Below, piece by piece: positions 33,985-42,903 of a stretch of DNA of 64,000 nt. The position numbers and the translations under genes were made by a program. Each line of letters begins with the position of its first letter. Within the stretch, counting starts at the first letter, position 1. The notes beneath the pieces were generated by a model that saw nothing but the letters and a program-made list of their open reading frames with translations, was not told the DNA's origin and did not search any database. Source of the DNA: Lachnospiraceae bacterium (lineage in GTDB: Bacteria; Bacillota; Clostridia; Lachnospirales; Lachnospiraceae); assembly GCA_910575475.1 (NCBI GenBank), contig CAJTGD010000014.1, forward strand, positions 62,001-126,000, written 5' to 3'.

Positions 33985-36468
33985 CTACTCTCCTTTGTAC
34001 CGCCTGCGATAATAATCCATCGTCCGATACTCCAATATATCTTTCATATGCTCACGGAACGTATGATTTTTTACAACTACCCTTAAATCCTCCCTTATTG
34101 CCAAAGCATATCCCTCTTTATCAATAAAAAATCCTTTTCCCGATGCCTTTAAAAACTTTATCGGCATTGTCTTTGCTTTTGCCAAATGCTGTTTATCTGT
34201 CATGTTTTTGTATTCCTCATATGTGATTCTGTCAGAAAAATCCCTCCAGTTTTTATTTCTGTCAAAAAAATCTTTCCAACACGCAAGAACCTGATCCTCT
34301 GTAATCTCCAACAAAACATTTCCATGATTATAAAATGTATACAAAACAGGAATTTTATAAATTTTCGTCATGTCCGTAGTTTCAATTAATGTTAAAAACT
34401 CTTTACCGATTCCTGCGTATAGAACCTCTTCCTCTTCAGATAATTCGTTTAAGCTATGCAAATACTCTAAATAATGTCTGAATGGATTTTCCTTCGTATG
34501 CCTTATGCAGCACTGATATACCTCATGTTCCATATAAGTAAATAAATCCATTCTGGTAGGAATTTTCCCATCCAATAGCTCTTTTACGCGATCATATTCC
34601 TGTCTGATCCGTTCTCTTACTGTCAGCGATTTCTTATCCAGCTCTTTAAATAAGTCGATTAACCGAACATCAAAATCAACAATACAGTCATCCGGATACT
34701 CTACATCATGATAGTCGCCGGCTCTTTTTTCGCGAAATGATTTTTCTCCGCCAAGCAGCAGCGGCGTTTTTCCTGCTTTTTCATAATTTCCAATAAAATC
34801 CAAAACATTTAAAAATTCTTTTCCTTTATAAATACGGAGTCCACGTCCTAATTGCTGCAGAAACACAACGGGCGACTCCGTAGGTCTGAGGAACATCACT
34901 AAATCAACCGAAGCAATATCCACTCCTTCGTTAAACATATCTACGGAAAATATCACGTTCACTTCCTGATTTTTCAGCTTTTGAATGGCTTTTTCCCTAT
35001 CCTCTGAAAATTCACCATCAGAATGACTGTATACGGCCACTGACGCAATTCCTCTGCTGCAAAATTCCGCTGCCATTTCTTCCGCATGCTGTCGGGAACA
35101 GCAAAATCCCAACGCTCTCTTAGAACGGCATTTCATATAATGCTTATAGATCAAATCATATCGCCTGCCGTTATTTCTATATATTTCCGTCAATTCCCTC
35201 TCGTCATATCTGCCTTTTACCAAATGCAGTTTGGAGTAGTCCGTATCATCATAGACGCCGTAATAATGAAACGGCACTAACATTCCTTTGTTGATTGCCT
35301 CTTTTAATGAAATTTCATATGGTACATTGTAATCGCAGATTTCATAAATATTTTTCCCATCCATACGCTCAGGAGTTGCCGTGAGTCCAAGCATAAACTT
35401 TGGCGTAAAATAATTTACAATTTTTCTATATTGTTCATTTACCGCATGATGAAATTCATCGATGACAATATAATCAAAATAGTCCTTTGGGAAATATTCC
35501 TGTTTTAAATACTCTGCCCGCCCCAATGTCGCAACAGATGCGAAAATCACCGATTTATCGGTATCTTTCCGTTTCCCGTAAAAAAATCCATAGTCATCCG
35601 AATGCCGCACGTTCTTAAATGAAACTGCTGCCTGCTTTAGGATTTCCTCCCTATGTGCCACAAATAACACTCTGCTGTATTTTGCAGAATCGAAAGCCGC
35701 AAGATATGTTTTGCCAACTCCCGTAGCTGCCTGAACAAGACCTTTTGCCGCCCCCTCGGCTCTGCTGTCTTCCAATGCATATAATGCCTCAATCTGTGCC
35801 CCTCTCGGCTGAAACAATACCTCGATGTTTGTATCAATGTCATCTTCCAGATGATCATATTTTGCCAGATCTTTCGATACAGCCGGTTTATGCCAGTTTT
35901 TTGAATATCTGCGCAATTCCTCATTGTCTATAACGATTGAGTGGTTAAAAAACAAATCCTCAAATGTATGATAAAACAACTGGTAATTTTTATGATCTGC
36001 AATACTGCTAAAGCGGTAATTCCATTCAATTCCTGATGTCAATGCGCTTTTTGAAATATTGGAAGAGCCTATGTAAATTTCACTTGTATCTTTATAATGG
36101 AAAATATATGCCTTGGGATGAAACGACCGTTCTTTATCATTATAAAATCGTAAATCTATGCGGTTACCAAATTCTTTCTTTATCAAATAAAGTGCGGACG
36201 GCTGTGTGATTCCTAAATAGTTCCCTGTCAAAATCCGCACGGAAGCCCCCTTGTCCAAAGCCTGCCTGATATCATTCAAAATCATTCTGATACCGGATTC
36301 CATAAGAAAAGAAACAATGATATCGATTCCCTTCGCTTTTGACATACTCATTTTAAGCTGGTAGTATAAATATCGGCTTCGGTCTCTGTCGCCGGTCATT
36401 ACATCGGTTGACACAATCACCGGTTCATTACTGCTGTCTATTTTTTCCGCAGAATTAAATTGAGCCAT
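33985..36468 (-). CDS. PLD-like nuclease / DEAD-box helicase fusion
   Basis: 827 residues. An N-terminal phospholipase D-like nuclease domain carries the single HKD-type motif FHPKAYIF (H117, K119) and IGSSNIS. A superfamily 2 helicase follows with Walker A AATGVGKT (about 247-254), DEFHH box, LGLTATPERMDG and motif VI QQLGRGLRIYKGK. The C-terminal roughly 250 residues resemble the DUF3427-type tail. Such proteins occur widely in defence islands. It is full length and overlaps the upstream methyltransferase gene by 31 bases, so the two are co-expressed. Predicted role: DNA translocation coupled to cleavage; target unknown. Confidence 0.82.
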   Translation of the reverse strand: MAQFNSAEKIDSSNEPVIVSTDVMTGDRDRSRYLYYQLKMSMSKAKGIDIIVSFLMESGIRMILNDIRQALDKGASVRILTGNYLGITQPSALYLIKKEFGNRIDLRFYNDKERSFHPKAYIFHYKDTSEIYIGSSNISKSALTSGIEWNYRFSSIADHKNYQLFYHTFEDLFFNHSIVIDNEELRRYSKNWHKPAVSKDLAKYDHLEDDIDTNIEVLFQPRGAQIEALYALEDSRAEGAAKGLVQAATGVGKTYLAAFDSAKYSRVLFVAHREEILKQAAVSFKNVRHSDDYGFFYGKRKDTDKSVIFASVATLGRAEYLKQEYFPKDYFDYIVIDEFHHAVNEQYRKIVNYFTPKFMLGLTATPERMDGKNIYEICDYNVPYEISLKEAINKGMLVPFHYYGVYDDTDYSKLHLVKGRYDERELTEIYRNNGRRYDLIYKHYMKCRSKRALGFCCSRQHAEEMAAEFCSRGIASVAVYSHSDGEFSEDREKAIQKLKNQEVNVIFSVDMFNEGVDIASVDLVMFLRPTESPVVFLQQLGRGLRIYKGKEFLNVLDFIGNYEKAGKTPLLLGGEKSFREKRAGDYHDVEYPDDCIVDFDVRLIDLFKELDKKSLTVRERIRQEYDRVKELLDGKIPTRMDLFTYMEHEVYQCCIRHTKENPFRHYLEYLHSLNELSEEEEVLYAGIGKEFLTLIETTDMTKIYKIPVLYTFYNHGNVLLEITEDQVLACWKDFFDRNKNWRDFSDRITYEEYKNMTDKQHLAKAKTMPIKFLKASGKGFFIDKEGYALAIREDLRVVVKNHTFREHMKDILEYRTMDYYRRRYKGE

Positions 36469-37031
36469 TTTTCATCCCCTCGTTCTGGCCGTACATCTAA
36501 TGAAATCCACTGTTCCTCTATCGTTACATGTTCTATCTGTTTTATAAAACCCGTAAATGTATTTTCCGTCATATCCGTGAAATAACGTCCCTTTCTTTCC
36601 CCTGCAAACGTTCCATATTTGAAGGAAGTATAAATAATCCCATTGTCTTTTAATGCAATCACCATTTTACGCATAACCTCTTTAAGTTCATCCACGGGCA
36701 AATGTAATATTGAGGAACAAGCCCAAATACCATCATACTGTTCGACCTGTGCCAACTCGTTAAAAAATGCGTGTTTTACTTCAATTCCTGTATATTCGCT
36801 TGCCAATTTGCATAATTCGGCGGAACCATCTACTGCATCTACCCGGTATCCTTGTGATAAAAAATATTTTGTATCGCGTCCCGAACCGCATCCAAAATCA
36901 AGAATTGCCGCATTCTTCGGTAACCTGTCCGTAAACTTTTTCTGCGTTAATTCAAAATCCACTGATACCGTTCCCAGTACAAATTCCCTTGCGTTTGAAT
37001 TGTAATAGCGGATTGTTTTATCTTCTTTCAT
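36438..37031 (-). CDS. Class I SAM-dependent methyltransferase
   Basis: About 197 residues. Motif I AILDFGCGSGRDT, acidic loop VDAVDGSAELC, then ACSSILHLP. Resembles small-molecule or tellurite-resistance-like methyltransferases rather than DNA methyltransferases: no DPPY/NPPY catalytic motif is seen. The start at 37031 follows GGGGGG; the longer reading frame to 37139 has no support. Its end overlaps the start of the PLD-helicase by 31 bases, so a joint function is likely. Confidence 0.75.
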   Translation of the reverse strand: MKEDKTIRYYNSNAREFVLGTVSVDFELTQKKFTDRLPKNAAILDFGCGSGRDTKYFLSQGYRVDAVDGSAELCKLASEYTGIEVKHAFFNELAQVEQYDGIWACSSILHLPVDELKEVMRKMVIALKDNGIIYTSFKYGTFAGERKGRYFTDMTENTFTGFIKQIEHVTIEEQWISLDVRPERGDEKWLNLILRKK

Positions 37032-37192
37032 ACAATTGCATCCCCCCATATTGTTCCTATGCGTTGAAATACTCTTATTTATTTCCAAATTTTTCATTGA
37101 CATTTTTTTAGATAATCCCATATAATATATCGGGCACATACTAACGGTGCGCAGATTTATGCGTTTTCAATGAAACAATGAAATTCAAGCTA

Positions 37193-37220
37193 TTGACTTG
37201 AATCTGTTTTGTGCTATAAT
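37193..37220 (+). promoter_or_regulatory. Strong promoter ahead of the PBECR4-like pseudogene
   Basis: TTGACT and TATAAT with a 16-base spacer. The 200 bases between it and the pseudogene start (37221-37419) contain short open frames but nothing I recognise. Confidence 0.6.
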
Positions 37221-37419
37221 TTTTATAGAGGATAGCGACAAGATCAGCTATCGTTGGTTATGAAGCAATTGACTATGTCGGCATGCAGCCAGTTGCGGAG
37301 CCAGACCTTGGGTTATGCGATAACCTCAAACCGAATAGGTTCTTCGGAGCTGAAAGAAAACGCTTATCGGGGCCTTGCTCTTGCAAGATCCCTTATTTTA
37401 TCAAAGGCTGCATTACAAA

Positions 37420-38180
37420 AATGGACATTTTACAACAATCTGCATTAGCTTGGAAAGAGCTAACAGAATATCAATACCAGTTTGTGTATGGCTACAAAAA
37501 AATTTGTATCCGATTAATCTCACATTTTCATTTGAAGACTATCCACATCTGGCTGGTTTTCAATACTTGAAAGATATCTCTATTCCTAATTATACATCTG
37601 CTAAAATCATAGTTCGAATTCTTGAAGGGAAAATAACTTTCGAACAAATTCAAAAAGCAGCACAATATGAAGAAATGGTCAAACCACGATTAGAAGCATT
37701 AATCCATTTAAAAAACTCTTTAGATAATGATTTTCATCTTTATTCTTTCATGCCGCAAATGTATCCTTTTATAACTAATATTAAAGCAGATTACCTGATT
37801 ACTAGTACAGCATTGCGTATATAATGGTGAATAATGTGTCTGATATTTTTGTCAGGACAAGGCGGAGGAAAGAGGCGATGCGGTGGCATCGTTGATTGAC
37901 GACAACGCAGTGCTGGCAGAAATAGCAGGTGCAGAATTCACCGTTAATTACGCAATGCTGTACTAGTCACATTGTTATTGAAAGCTATGTTTTCATAATC
38001 CATACTACACCAAAAGGTACAGCAAAATGCGACTTCCTTTGCTGCTCAGCTTTTGCAAAAGGAAAACGTGACTATGAAACAAATCAGAGAAAATGCGCAT
38101 TACTCAAAAAAGAACGTATACATATCGAGTCAAATACAACTACTATTTTACTTAATAAATTGAATACGGAATCATCATAG
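37420..38180 (+). pseudogene. PBECR4-like nuclease-fold gene, frameshifted and split by a MITE
   Basis: The ATG at 37420 reads MDILQQSALAWKELTEYQYQ. One base is missing in the A7 tract at 37496-37502; adding it gives YGYKKNLYPINLTFSFEDYP and then HLAGFQYLKDISIPNYTSAK. This resembles PBECR4, one of the phage/barnase-EndoU-colicin-RelE nuclease-like domains. At KADYLITS the 167-bp element (37801-37967) interrupts the gene. Removing the element with one copy of ACTAGT restores the frame into SHIVIESYVFIIHTTPKG and on to the stop at 38180. The family assignment is moderate; the split is clear. Confidence 0.6.
37801..37967. mobile_element. 167-bp MITE with ACTAGTACAGC inverted ends
   Basis: Perfect 19-base inverted repeats (ACTAGTACAGCATTGCGTA at 37801-37819 and its complement at 37949-37967) flank a non-coding centre. 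A second inner inverted pair, GGTGAAT/GAATTCACC, is present. The ends coincide with ACTAGT on both sides, so the target is CTAG or ACTAGT. Excision leaving one ACTAGT restores an open frame in the host gene, direct evidence for insertion. It has no transposase; mobilisation would need one in trans. Confidence 0.75.
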
Positions 38181-38202
38181 GAAAGCATTTCTACATCATG
38201 AT

Positions 38203-39399
38203 CTAATCTGTACTTATTTTCCATGTATCATATCCCTGCAGCCTGGCGGCTTCATATATGGGCTTGAGGTTATGGTTGAGAATATTCATAAATTGAGTTT
38301 CTGTATTCCCGCCTATGTAGAGCTTCTCGGTAGCCCAGATCGCATTCAGATTATTTTTTCTGCACTTCTCAAATTTCCTGATCAATAGCTGTGACCGTCT
38401 GTCTGCATCCTGAGGGAAAATCAATCCATACAGGTAAAATTGATATCTTGCAAACGGAAGGAAAAATATTTCCCACGGCGGAAGCTTATTGTTCTTGCTG
38501 GAATTCAACGATTTGCGCATCGGTATCAGGTTCCATAGTTCATCATTTGAAATGTAGGATCTCGGCACAAAATGATCTATGGACAAATCTTTTGCTGGGA
38601 TATCTTTTCCGGTATAAATTTCTTTGATCGGCTGTCCGGTCAATTCCGCAGTTGTTTTCCATAGATCACGGGCCTGTTCCAGTTTGCGGAGCTCCTCGTT
38701 TTCCGGGCAGATCTTATAGATAATCCCTGGCACGCCGGGATTTCGATCCTGTAAAAACTGAGCCTTATTATATTGTACCCAGCTCTGAATCACAGAAAAG
38801 TTCTTCAGAAGCAGTTTTCTCCAATATACATTAACCCGGATTTTCTTCTGCACGCCGACACCGTCCAAAATTGTATAAAGCAGGTTTTCATTTCCTGACA
38901 GCCTGGCCATATATGCGATCAGCCTGCTATGTTTATCATTTTTTATATATGACAGACCTTCTTCTAAGCCTTCCGCATCAAAGAAAGGGTATAGAAGCTT
39001 ATAGGGAACATAATCCGTTAATCTTGTTTTGTCTCTTTTCAATTCCTTTTCACACTGTTTGATCGCGGTCTTTAATTCTTCTTTAGACGGATTTTGTGAT
39101 AAATTACTAACAGTACTATTAAGAGTATTTATCGCATGCTCCAGAAAATTTTCAGCATTGCCGTTTACAGTCGGCCCCAGCCTGAGATGATAATGGGTAA
39201 CGGTGTGCCATGCCTCGCATATCATTTCATCAATCACTTCATCGAATGTGAAATCTCGTTCTTCTGTTTTCAACAGATTAAGTATCGCCTCAAACCAGTA
39301 GAACTTATAGCTCTGCGCCTTATTATTAAACATACGGGCAAACTTATCCGTATCCAAATTATTTTCATATACGATTTCAAGGTGTAATTCCTGATCCAT
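38203..39399 (-). CDS. HNH endonuclease at the 3' end of the dnd operon
   Basis: 398 residues. The C-terminal half has an HNH fold: LSIDHFVPRSYISNDELWNL with the catalytic-type His, then PMRKSLNSSKNNKLP. The N-terminal 200 residues are helical and have no name I can give. It starts 17 bases after dndA, so it is the last gene of the dnd operon. It is a candidate restriction nuclease for unmodified DNA or a modification-sensing nuclease. HNH enzymes occur in other phosphorothioate systems (for example DndH partners and SspE-like proteins), but this one is not clearly related to them. Confidence 0.78.
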   Translation of the reverse strand: MDQELHLEIVYENNLDTDKFARMFNNKAQSYKFYWFEAILNLLKTEERDFTFDEVIDEMICEAWHTVTHYHLRLGPTVNGNAENFLEHAINTLNSTVSNLSQNPSKEELKTAIKQCEKELKRDKTRLTDYVPYKLLYPFFDAEGLEEGLSYIKNDKHSRLIAYMARLSGNENLLYTILDGVGVQKKIRVNVYWRKLLLKNFSVIQSWVQYNKAQFLQDRNPGVPGIIYKICPENEELRKLEQARDLWKTTAELTGQPIKEIYTGKDIPAKDLSIDHFVPRSYISNDELWNLIPMRKSLNSSKNNKLPPWEIFFLPFARYQFYLYGLIFPQDADRRSQLLIRKFEKCRKNNLNAIWATEKLYIGGNTETQFMNILNHNLKPIYEAARLQGYDTWKISTD

Positions 39400-39416
39400 C
39401 TTCTCACTCTTCCCAA

Positions 39417-40565
39417 TTAGTTCATTTGCTTTGCCACATTGATCAATGCACGAAAGCCATTCAGTACCTCATCCTGATCCACGCCATGCCCCCAGCTGAT
39501 CCTGACTGAACTTTCAATCTGTTCTACCGGAATCCCCATTGCTGAAAGAACATAACTCGGTGAATAGCTTTTGGATGTACATGCGGATCCATTTGATATA
39601 CCGCAAAATTGCTTTGAAGATATCATTAATGCTTCTGAAGAAACACCCTCAATACAAACGTTTAAAGTTCCCGGAACACAATATGTCTGATCACCGTTAA
39701 TATGATATGACAAGCCAGACTCCCTGAGTATATTAATCAGTTCCTCTTTGAGCTGATTAGCCTGCTCAAGATTGGATTGATACTCTGTTACTGCTAATTC
39801 ACAGGCTTTCCCACATCCTGCAACCAAAGCTACCGGAATTGTGCCTGGTCGAATTCCACGCTCCTGCTGTCCTCCGTACATGATAGCCTTTACCGGCGGA
39901 AGCTTATAAGATTTCTTTCTTAATACAAGAACACCTACGCCCTGTGGTCCTTGAAGTTTATGTGCGCTAAATGCAAGCATATTATACTTCAGATTCTTTA
40001 TTTCCTCGACCAATTTCCCGCAGCTTTGGGTTGCATCAACATGAAAAAGGATTCCTCTTTTACTAAGTTCCTCTCCAATCTCCTGCACCGGCTGTATCAT
40101 ACCGGTCTCATTATTTACATGCATCACACTGACAACCAGTGTCCGCTCTGTTACTTTGTTCAAAACATCCTCCGGCTTTACTCTTCCGAATTGATCCGGG
40201 TCGATAAAATCAACCATAAAGCCTTCTTTTTCAAGTTGCTTTAGTGTTTCCAATACTGCTTTATGTTCAATGGCAGTCGTTACAATATGGTTTTTACCGC
40301 TATTTTCGGCATATTCTCTAAGCCCTTGGATTGCGATATTATTGCTCTCGGTGGCACCACTGGTAAAAAATACTTCATCCGCATTTACTCCAAGCAGATC
40401 TGCAACCTGTTTTCTCGCCAACTCCACAATGCTACGTGTATCCTCGCCAAATTGATGTGTCCGACTGTCCGCATTACCAATATGATTCCTGTATACATCA
40501 ATCATGCATTCAAGCACCCTCTCGTCAACAGGCGTTGATGCATTATAATCCAGATAAACTCTCAT
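39417..40565 (-). CDS. dndA: Cysteine desulfurase DndA (IscS-like)
   Basis: 382 residues. PLP-binding Lys203 in AFSAHKLQGPQG and catalytic Cys329 in SNGSACTSKS; the N-terminus MRVYLDYNASTPVD is typical of the family. It removes sulfur from cysteine as persulfide and supplies it to DndC for DNA backbone phosphorothioation. Two bases after dndE, so in the same operon. Housekeeping IscS/NifS is very similar, but the position between dndE and the HNH gene assigns it to the system. Confidence 0.92.
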   Translation of the reverse strand: MRVYLDYNASTPVDERVLECMIDVYRNHIGNADSRTHQFGEDTRSIVELARKQVADLLGVNADEVFFTSGATESNNIAIQGLREYAENSGKNHIVTTAIEHKAVLETLKQLEKEGFMVDFIDPDQFGRVKPEDVLNKVTERTLVVSVMHVNNETGMIQPVQEIGEELSKRGILFHVDATQSCGKLVEEIKNLKYNMLAFSAHKLQGPQGVGVLVLRKKSYKLPPVKAIMYGGQQERGIRPGTIPVALVAGCGKACELAVTEYQSNLEQANQLKEELINILRESGLSYHINGDQTYCVPGTLNVCIEGVSSEALMISSKQFCGISNGSACTSKSYSPSYVLSAMGIPVEQIESSVRISWGHGVDQDEVLNGFRALINVAKQMN

Positions 40566-40567
40566 AT

Positions 40568-40951
40568 TTATGCCTCTTTAATTGCTAATCCTACGAGATC
40601 ATCAATACTCTTTATAAAACCTGTCCCACCGAGATGCGCAATCCCTCTCTCCATGTTCAATCGTAAATACTTTGCCACGGTGTCATCATCAGTAGGGAGC
40701 TCCATCTTTATACACCACGCCTTTACCAATGCTTCATAAAGCTCATAGTATTCACCACCAAAGGTAAACCAGGACATTTCCAGATTGCTGTCTGCTACGA
40801 TCGGAATATCCGTAGGAACGGTATTCTCACTGAGTGAATAGCAAAGCGCCCACCTGCAAAGTATGTTCCAGTTTTTGATCCCGGTCTTTCCCTTCAACCT
40901 GGATAATTGTTCTTTCGCCTTTTGAGAAAGACGCACCTGCTTCATAATCAT
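40568..40951 (-). CDS. dndE: DNA phosphorothioation protein DndE
   Basis: 127 residues. QVRLSQKAKEQLSRLKGKTGI then NWNILCRWALCYSL matches DndE, a small helical protein that binds nicked DNA and is required for phosphorothioate modification. The C-terminal part (HLGGTGFIKSIDDLVGLAI) is also conserved. It overlaps dndD by 4 bases (ATGA). Confidence 0.9.
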   Translation of the reverse strand: MIMKQVRLSQKAKEQLSRLKGKTGIKNWNILCRWALCYSLSENTVPTDIPIVADSNLEMSWFTFGGEYYELYEALVKAWCIKMELPTDDDTVAKYLRLNMERGIAHLGGTGFIKSIDDLVGLAIKEA

Positions 40952-42900
40952 GACTTTGCTCCAATCAAATACCCTTTTTGTATGGAGGTACTTTTAGACA
41001 CCTCATCGTAATTCAAAGTAAACTCATCACCTATATTATTCTTCATCAACCGATAATATCCTTCATCAATCTCTGCATCCGTAGATAATATAATCGTCTG
41101 CTCGCCTGCATTTGGAAAATAGGTTGTGATCAGTGCTGTTCTGTGCAGGGAATCCATACGGGACAGCGGGGTGTCTATGATCACAGGCAGCTTCTTCTTT
41201 GAGCATATTGCAAGCGCCCAAAGTATGGATATAACCATAAGTTGCTTTTCACCCGCCGACAGTGAATCTCTCGGAATCTCACTTTCATCCTCCGATAAAC
41301 ACTTCCAGTCAAGTGTCTCTGGATCCATCTCAATCTTACGGATCAGATTCTTCTTGTTCGCAAGTTTCAAATAGCACTCCGTTATGGTTGAAGCAAGTAA
41401 ATCTGTTTTTCTTTTTTGAAGTTCCATGCGATACCTTTTTATGATATTGAGTGCCATGTTTGAATATTTCGATATCCTGTCAACGCTGTCCCTTACTTCA
41501 GCTGTCGCAAGATAAGCTTCCACCCGCTTGTTAAAATCAGCCGTCACAGCGATCGCTCTCGCGTTTATATTACTTCTTTTCTGCTCTAATTCGGCTATCT
41601 TAACCTGGTCATCAATAATCTTCTGCTCTGCCTTCTTTATTTTTTTGTAAATATCCTGCAGCTCCTGGTCGTTAATATCAAGCGAAAGGTAGCTGTCCAG
41701 TTCGTCAATCTGTTTCTCTATCTTTACTTTCTTCTTTAAAATTTCCTTTCCTTCCTGTCTTGTATGCTGAAGCTTCCCTTCTACAAGGTTATTTACCTGA
41801 AACAGCGCTTGCTCTGATAGTCCGTAGACCATTTGAACCTGGTTGTCTTCTGTACGTTGTTTTACATAAGCAAGAAAATCCTCTCCGGTCTTCCTATCCC
41901 CCGAATAGCCGGACATAAACTCCGAAAAGAATTTGTTTAATTGATGAACGGACTCCTGCATCACTGCACTTGCATGTTCATCTATTGCCTGAAGCTTGAT
42001 TTCTGACAGAAGATCCTCCACAAGCAACAACGGAAGTTCCTCTGCTGTCAATCCATATATTTTCTCATTTTCCTTTGATAGTTCCGCCGACAAAGTTCCA
42101 CGTTTTTTTAACAATTCCTGCCTTTTATTAATGGCATCCCCACCCTTTGCAGTATATAGCCTATGCAAGGACTCCAGGGCATCATTGTCCTTTAGCAGTT
42201 TCGCATTCGCCTTCCCCAATTCCCGGTCTGCTTCTTCCAGCTCTTCCCGGGCAAGGTTCTTTTCTTCTCTCAGCTTCTGTATTTCTCTTGCAGAAACATC
42301 CTGCTTTCCGGTCTTATTTACCCTTTTCAAATTGCGCATAAGATCATTACTTAACACATCAAGCACTGATATTCCAAGCATAGAACGGATTGAATCCTTT
42401 AATTGATCATTTGTCCGGTCAACAGCAAGTTCCGCAATCTGTTCTCCATCAAAGAAAAAGAAACTCGACAAAGCACTCGGCAGAATATTTTCCACGAACA
42501 TCGGCCAGTTGTTTGTAAGAAAATCATTATATTCTCCGTCTTTATACACCGAAATCTGCTCTTTCGCCCGCTTGCTTTCGCCACTCCATGCCCTTTGGAT
42601 CTTATAGTTTTCACGAATGCCGTTATTCGTTTCAAATTCAAGCGTCACGCTACATGTATCATCATTAGATCCCCTGTTTATAAAGGATCTCAAGTATCCG
42701 GAATACGATTTGTGATCACTTTCGGAGTACGCAAAAGAATTTTGACCATATAACGCCAATAAAACGGCTTCTAGAAAAGTCGTTTTTCCCCGGCCATTCA
42801 TGCCGCCAATCAGAACAATGGGTTTATTTCCTTCAAAAGCAAACTCATTGTCTCCGGCATAGACACCAAAATTATAAAGTTGAAGCTTCTTTATGATCAT
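40948..42900 (-). CDS. dndD: DNA phosphorothioation ATPase DndD (SMC/Rad50-like)
   Basis: 650 residues. Walker A GGMNGRGKTT (about 32-41), long paired coiled coils (about 200-450), ABC signature DSLSAGEKQLMVISIL and Walker B PVIIDTPLSRMD. DndD hydrolyses ATP and is thought to open or nick DNA during sulfur insertion. Three bases after dndC; GAGGAG ribosome site. Full length. Confidence 0.93.
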   Translation of the reverse strand: MIIKKLQLYNFGVYAGDNEFAFEGNKPIVLIGGMNGRGKTTFLEAVLLALYGQNSFAYSESDHKSYSGYLRSFINRGSNDDTCSVTLEFETNNGIRENYKIQRAWSGESKRAKEQISVYKDGEYNDFLTNNWPMFVENILPSALSSFFFFDGEQIAELAVDRTNDQLKDSIRSMLGISVLDVLSNDLMRNLKRVNKTGKQDVSAREIQKLREEKNLAREELEEADRELGKANAKLLKDNDALESLHRLYTAKGGDAINKRQELLKKRGTLSAELSKENEKIYGLTAEELPLLLVEDLLSEIKLQAIDEHASAVMQESVHQLNKFFSEFMSGYSGDRKTGEDFLAYVKQRTEDNQVQMVYGLSEQALFQVNNLVEGKLQHTRQEGKEILKKKVKIEKQIDELDSYLSLDINDQELQDIYKKIKKAEQKIIDDQVKIAELEQKRSNINARAIAVTADFNKRVEAYLATAEVRDSVDRISKYSNMALNIIKRYRMELQKRKTDLLASTITECYLKLANKKNLIRKIEMDPETLDWKCLSEDESEIPRDSLSAGEKQLMVISILWALAICSKKKLPVIIDTPLSRMDSLHRTALITTYFPNAGEQTIILSTDAEIDEGYYRLMKNNIGDEFTLNYDEVSKSTSIQKGYLIGAKS

Positions 42901-42903
42901 ATG

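Noticed and set aside
37221..37419. Short plus-strand frames (for example from 37254 and 37283) as a separate gene
   Set aside because: They have no ribosome site and no recognisable sequence, and they run into the PBECR4-like pseudogene in mixed frames.
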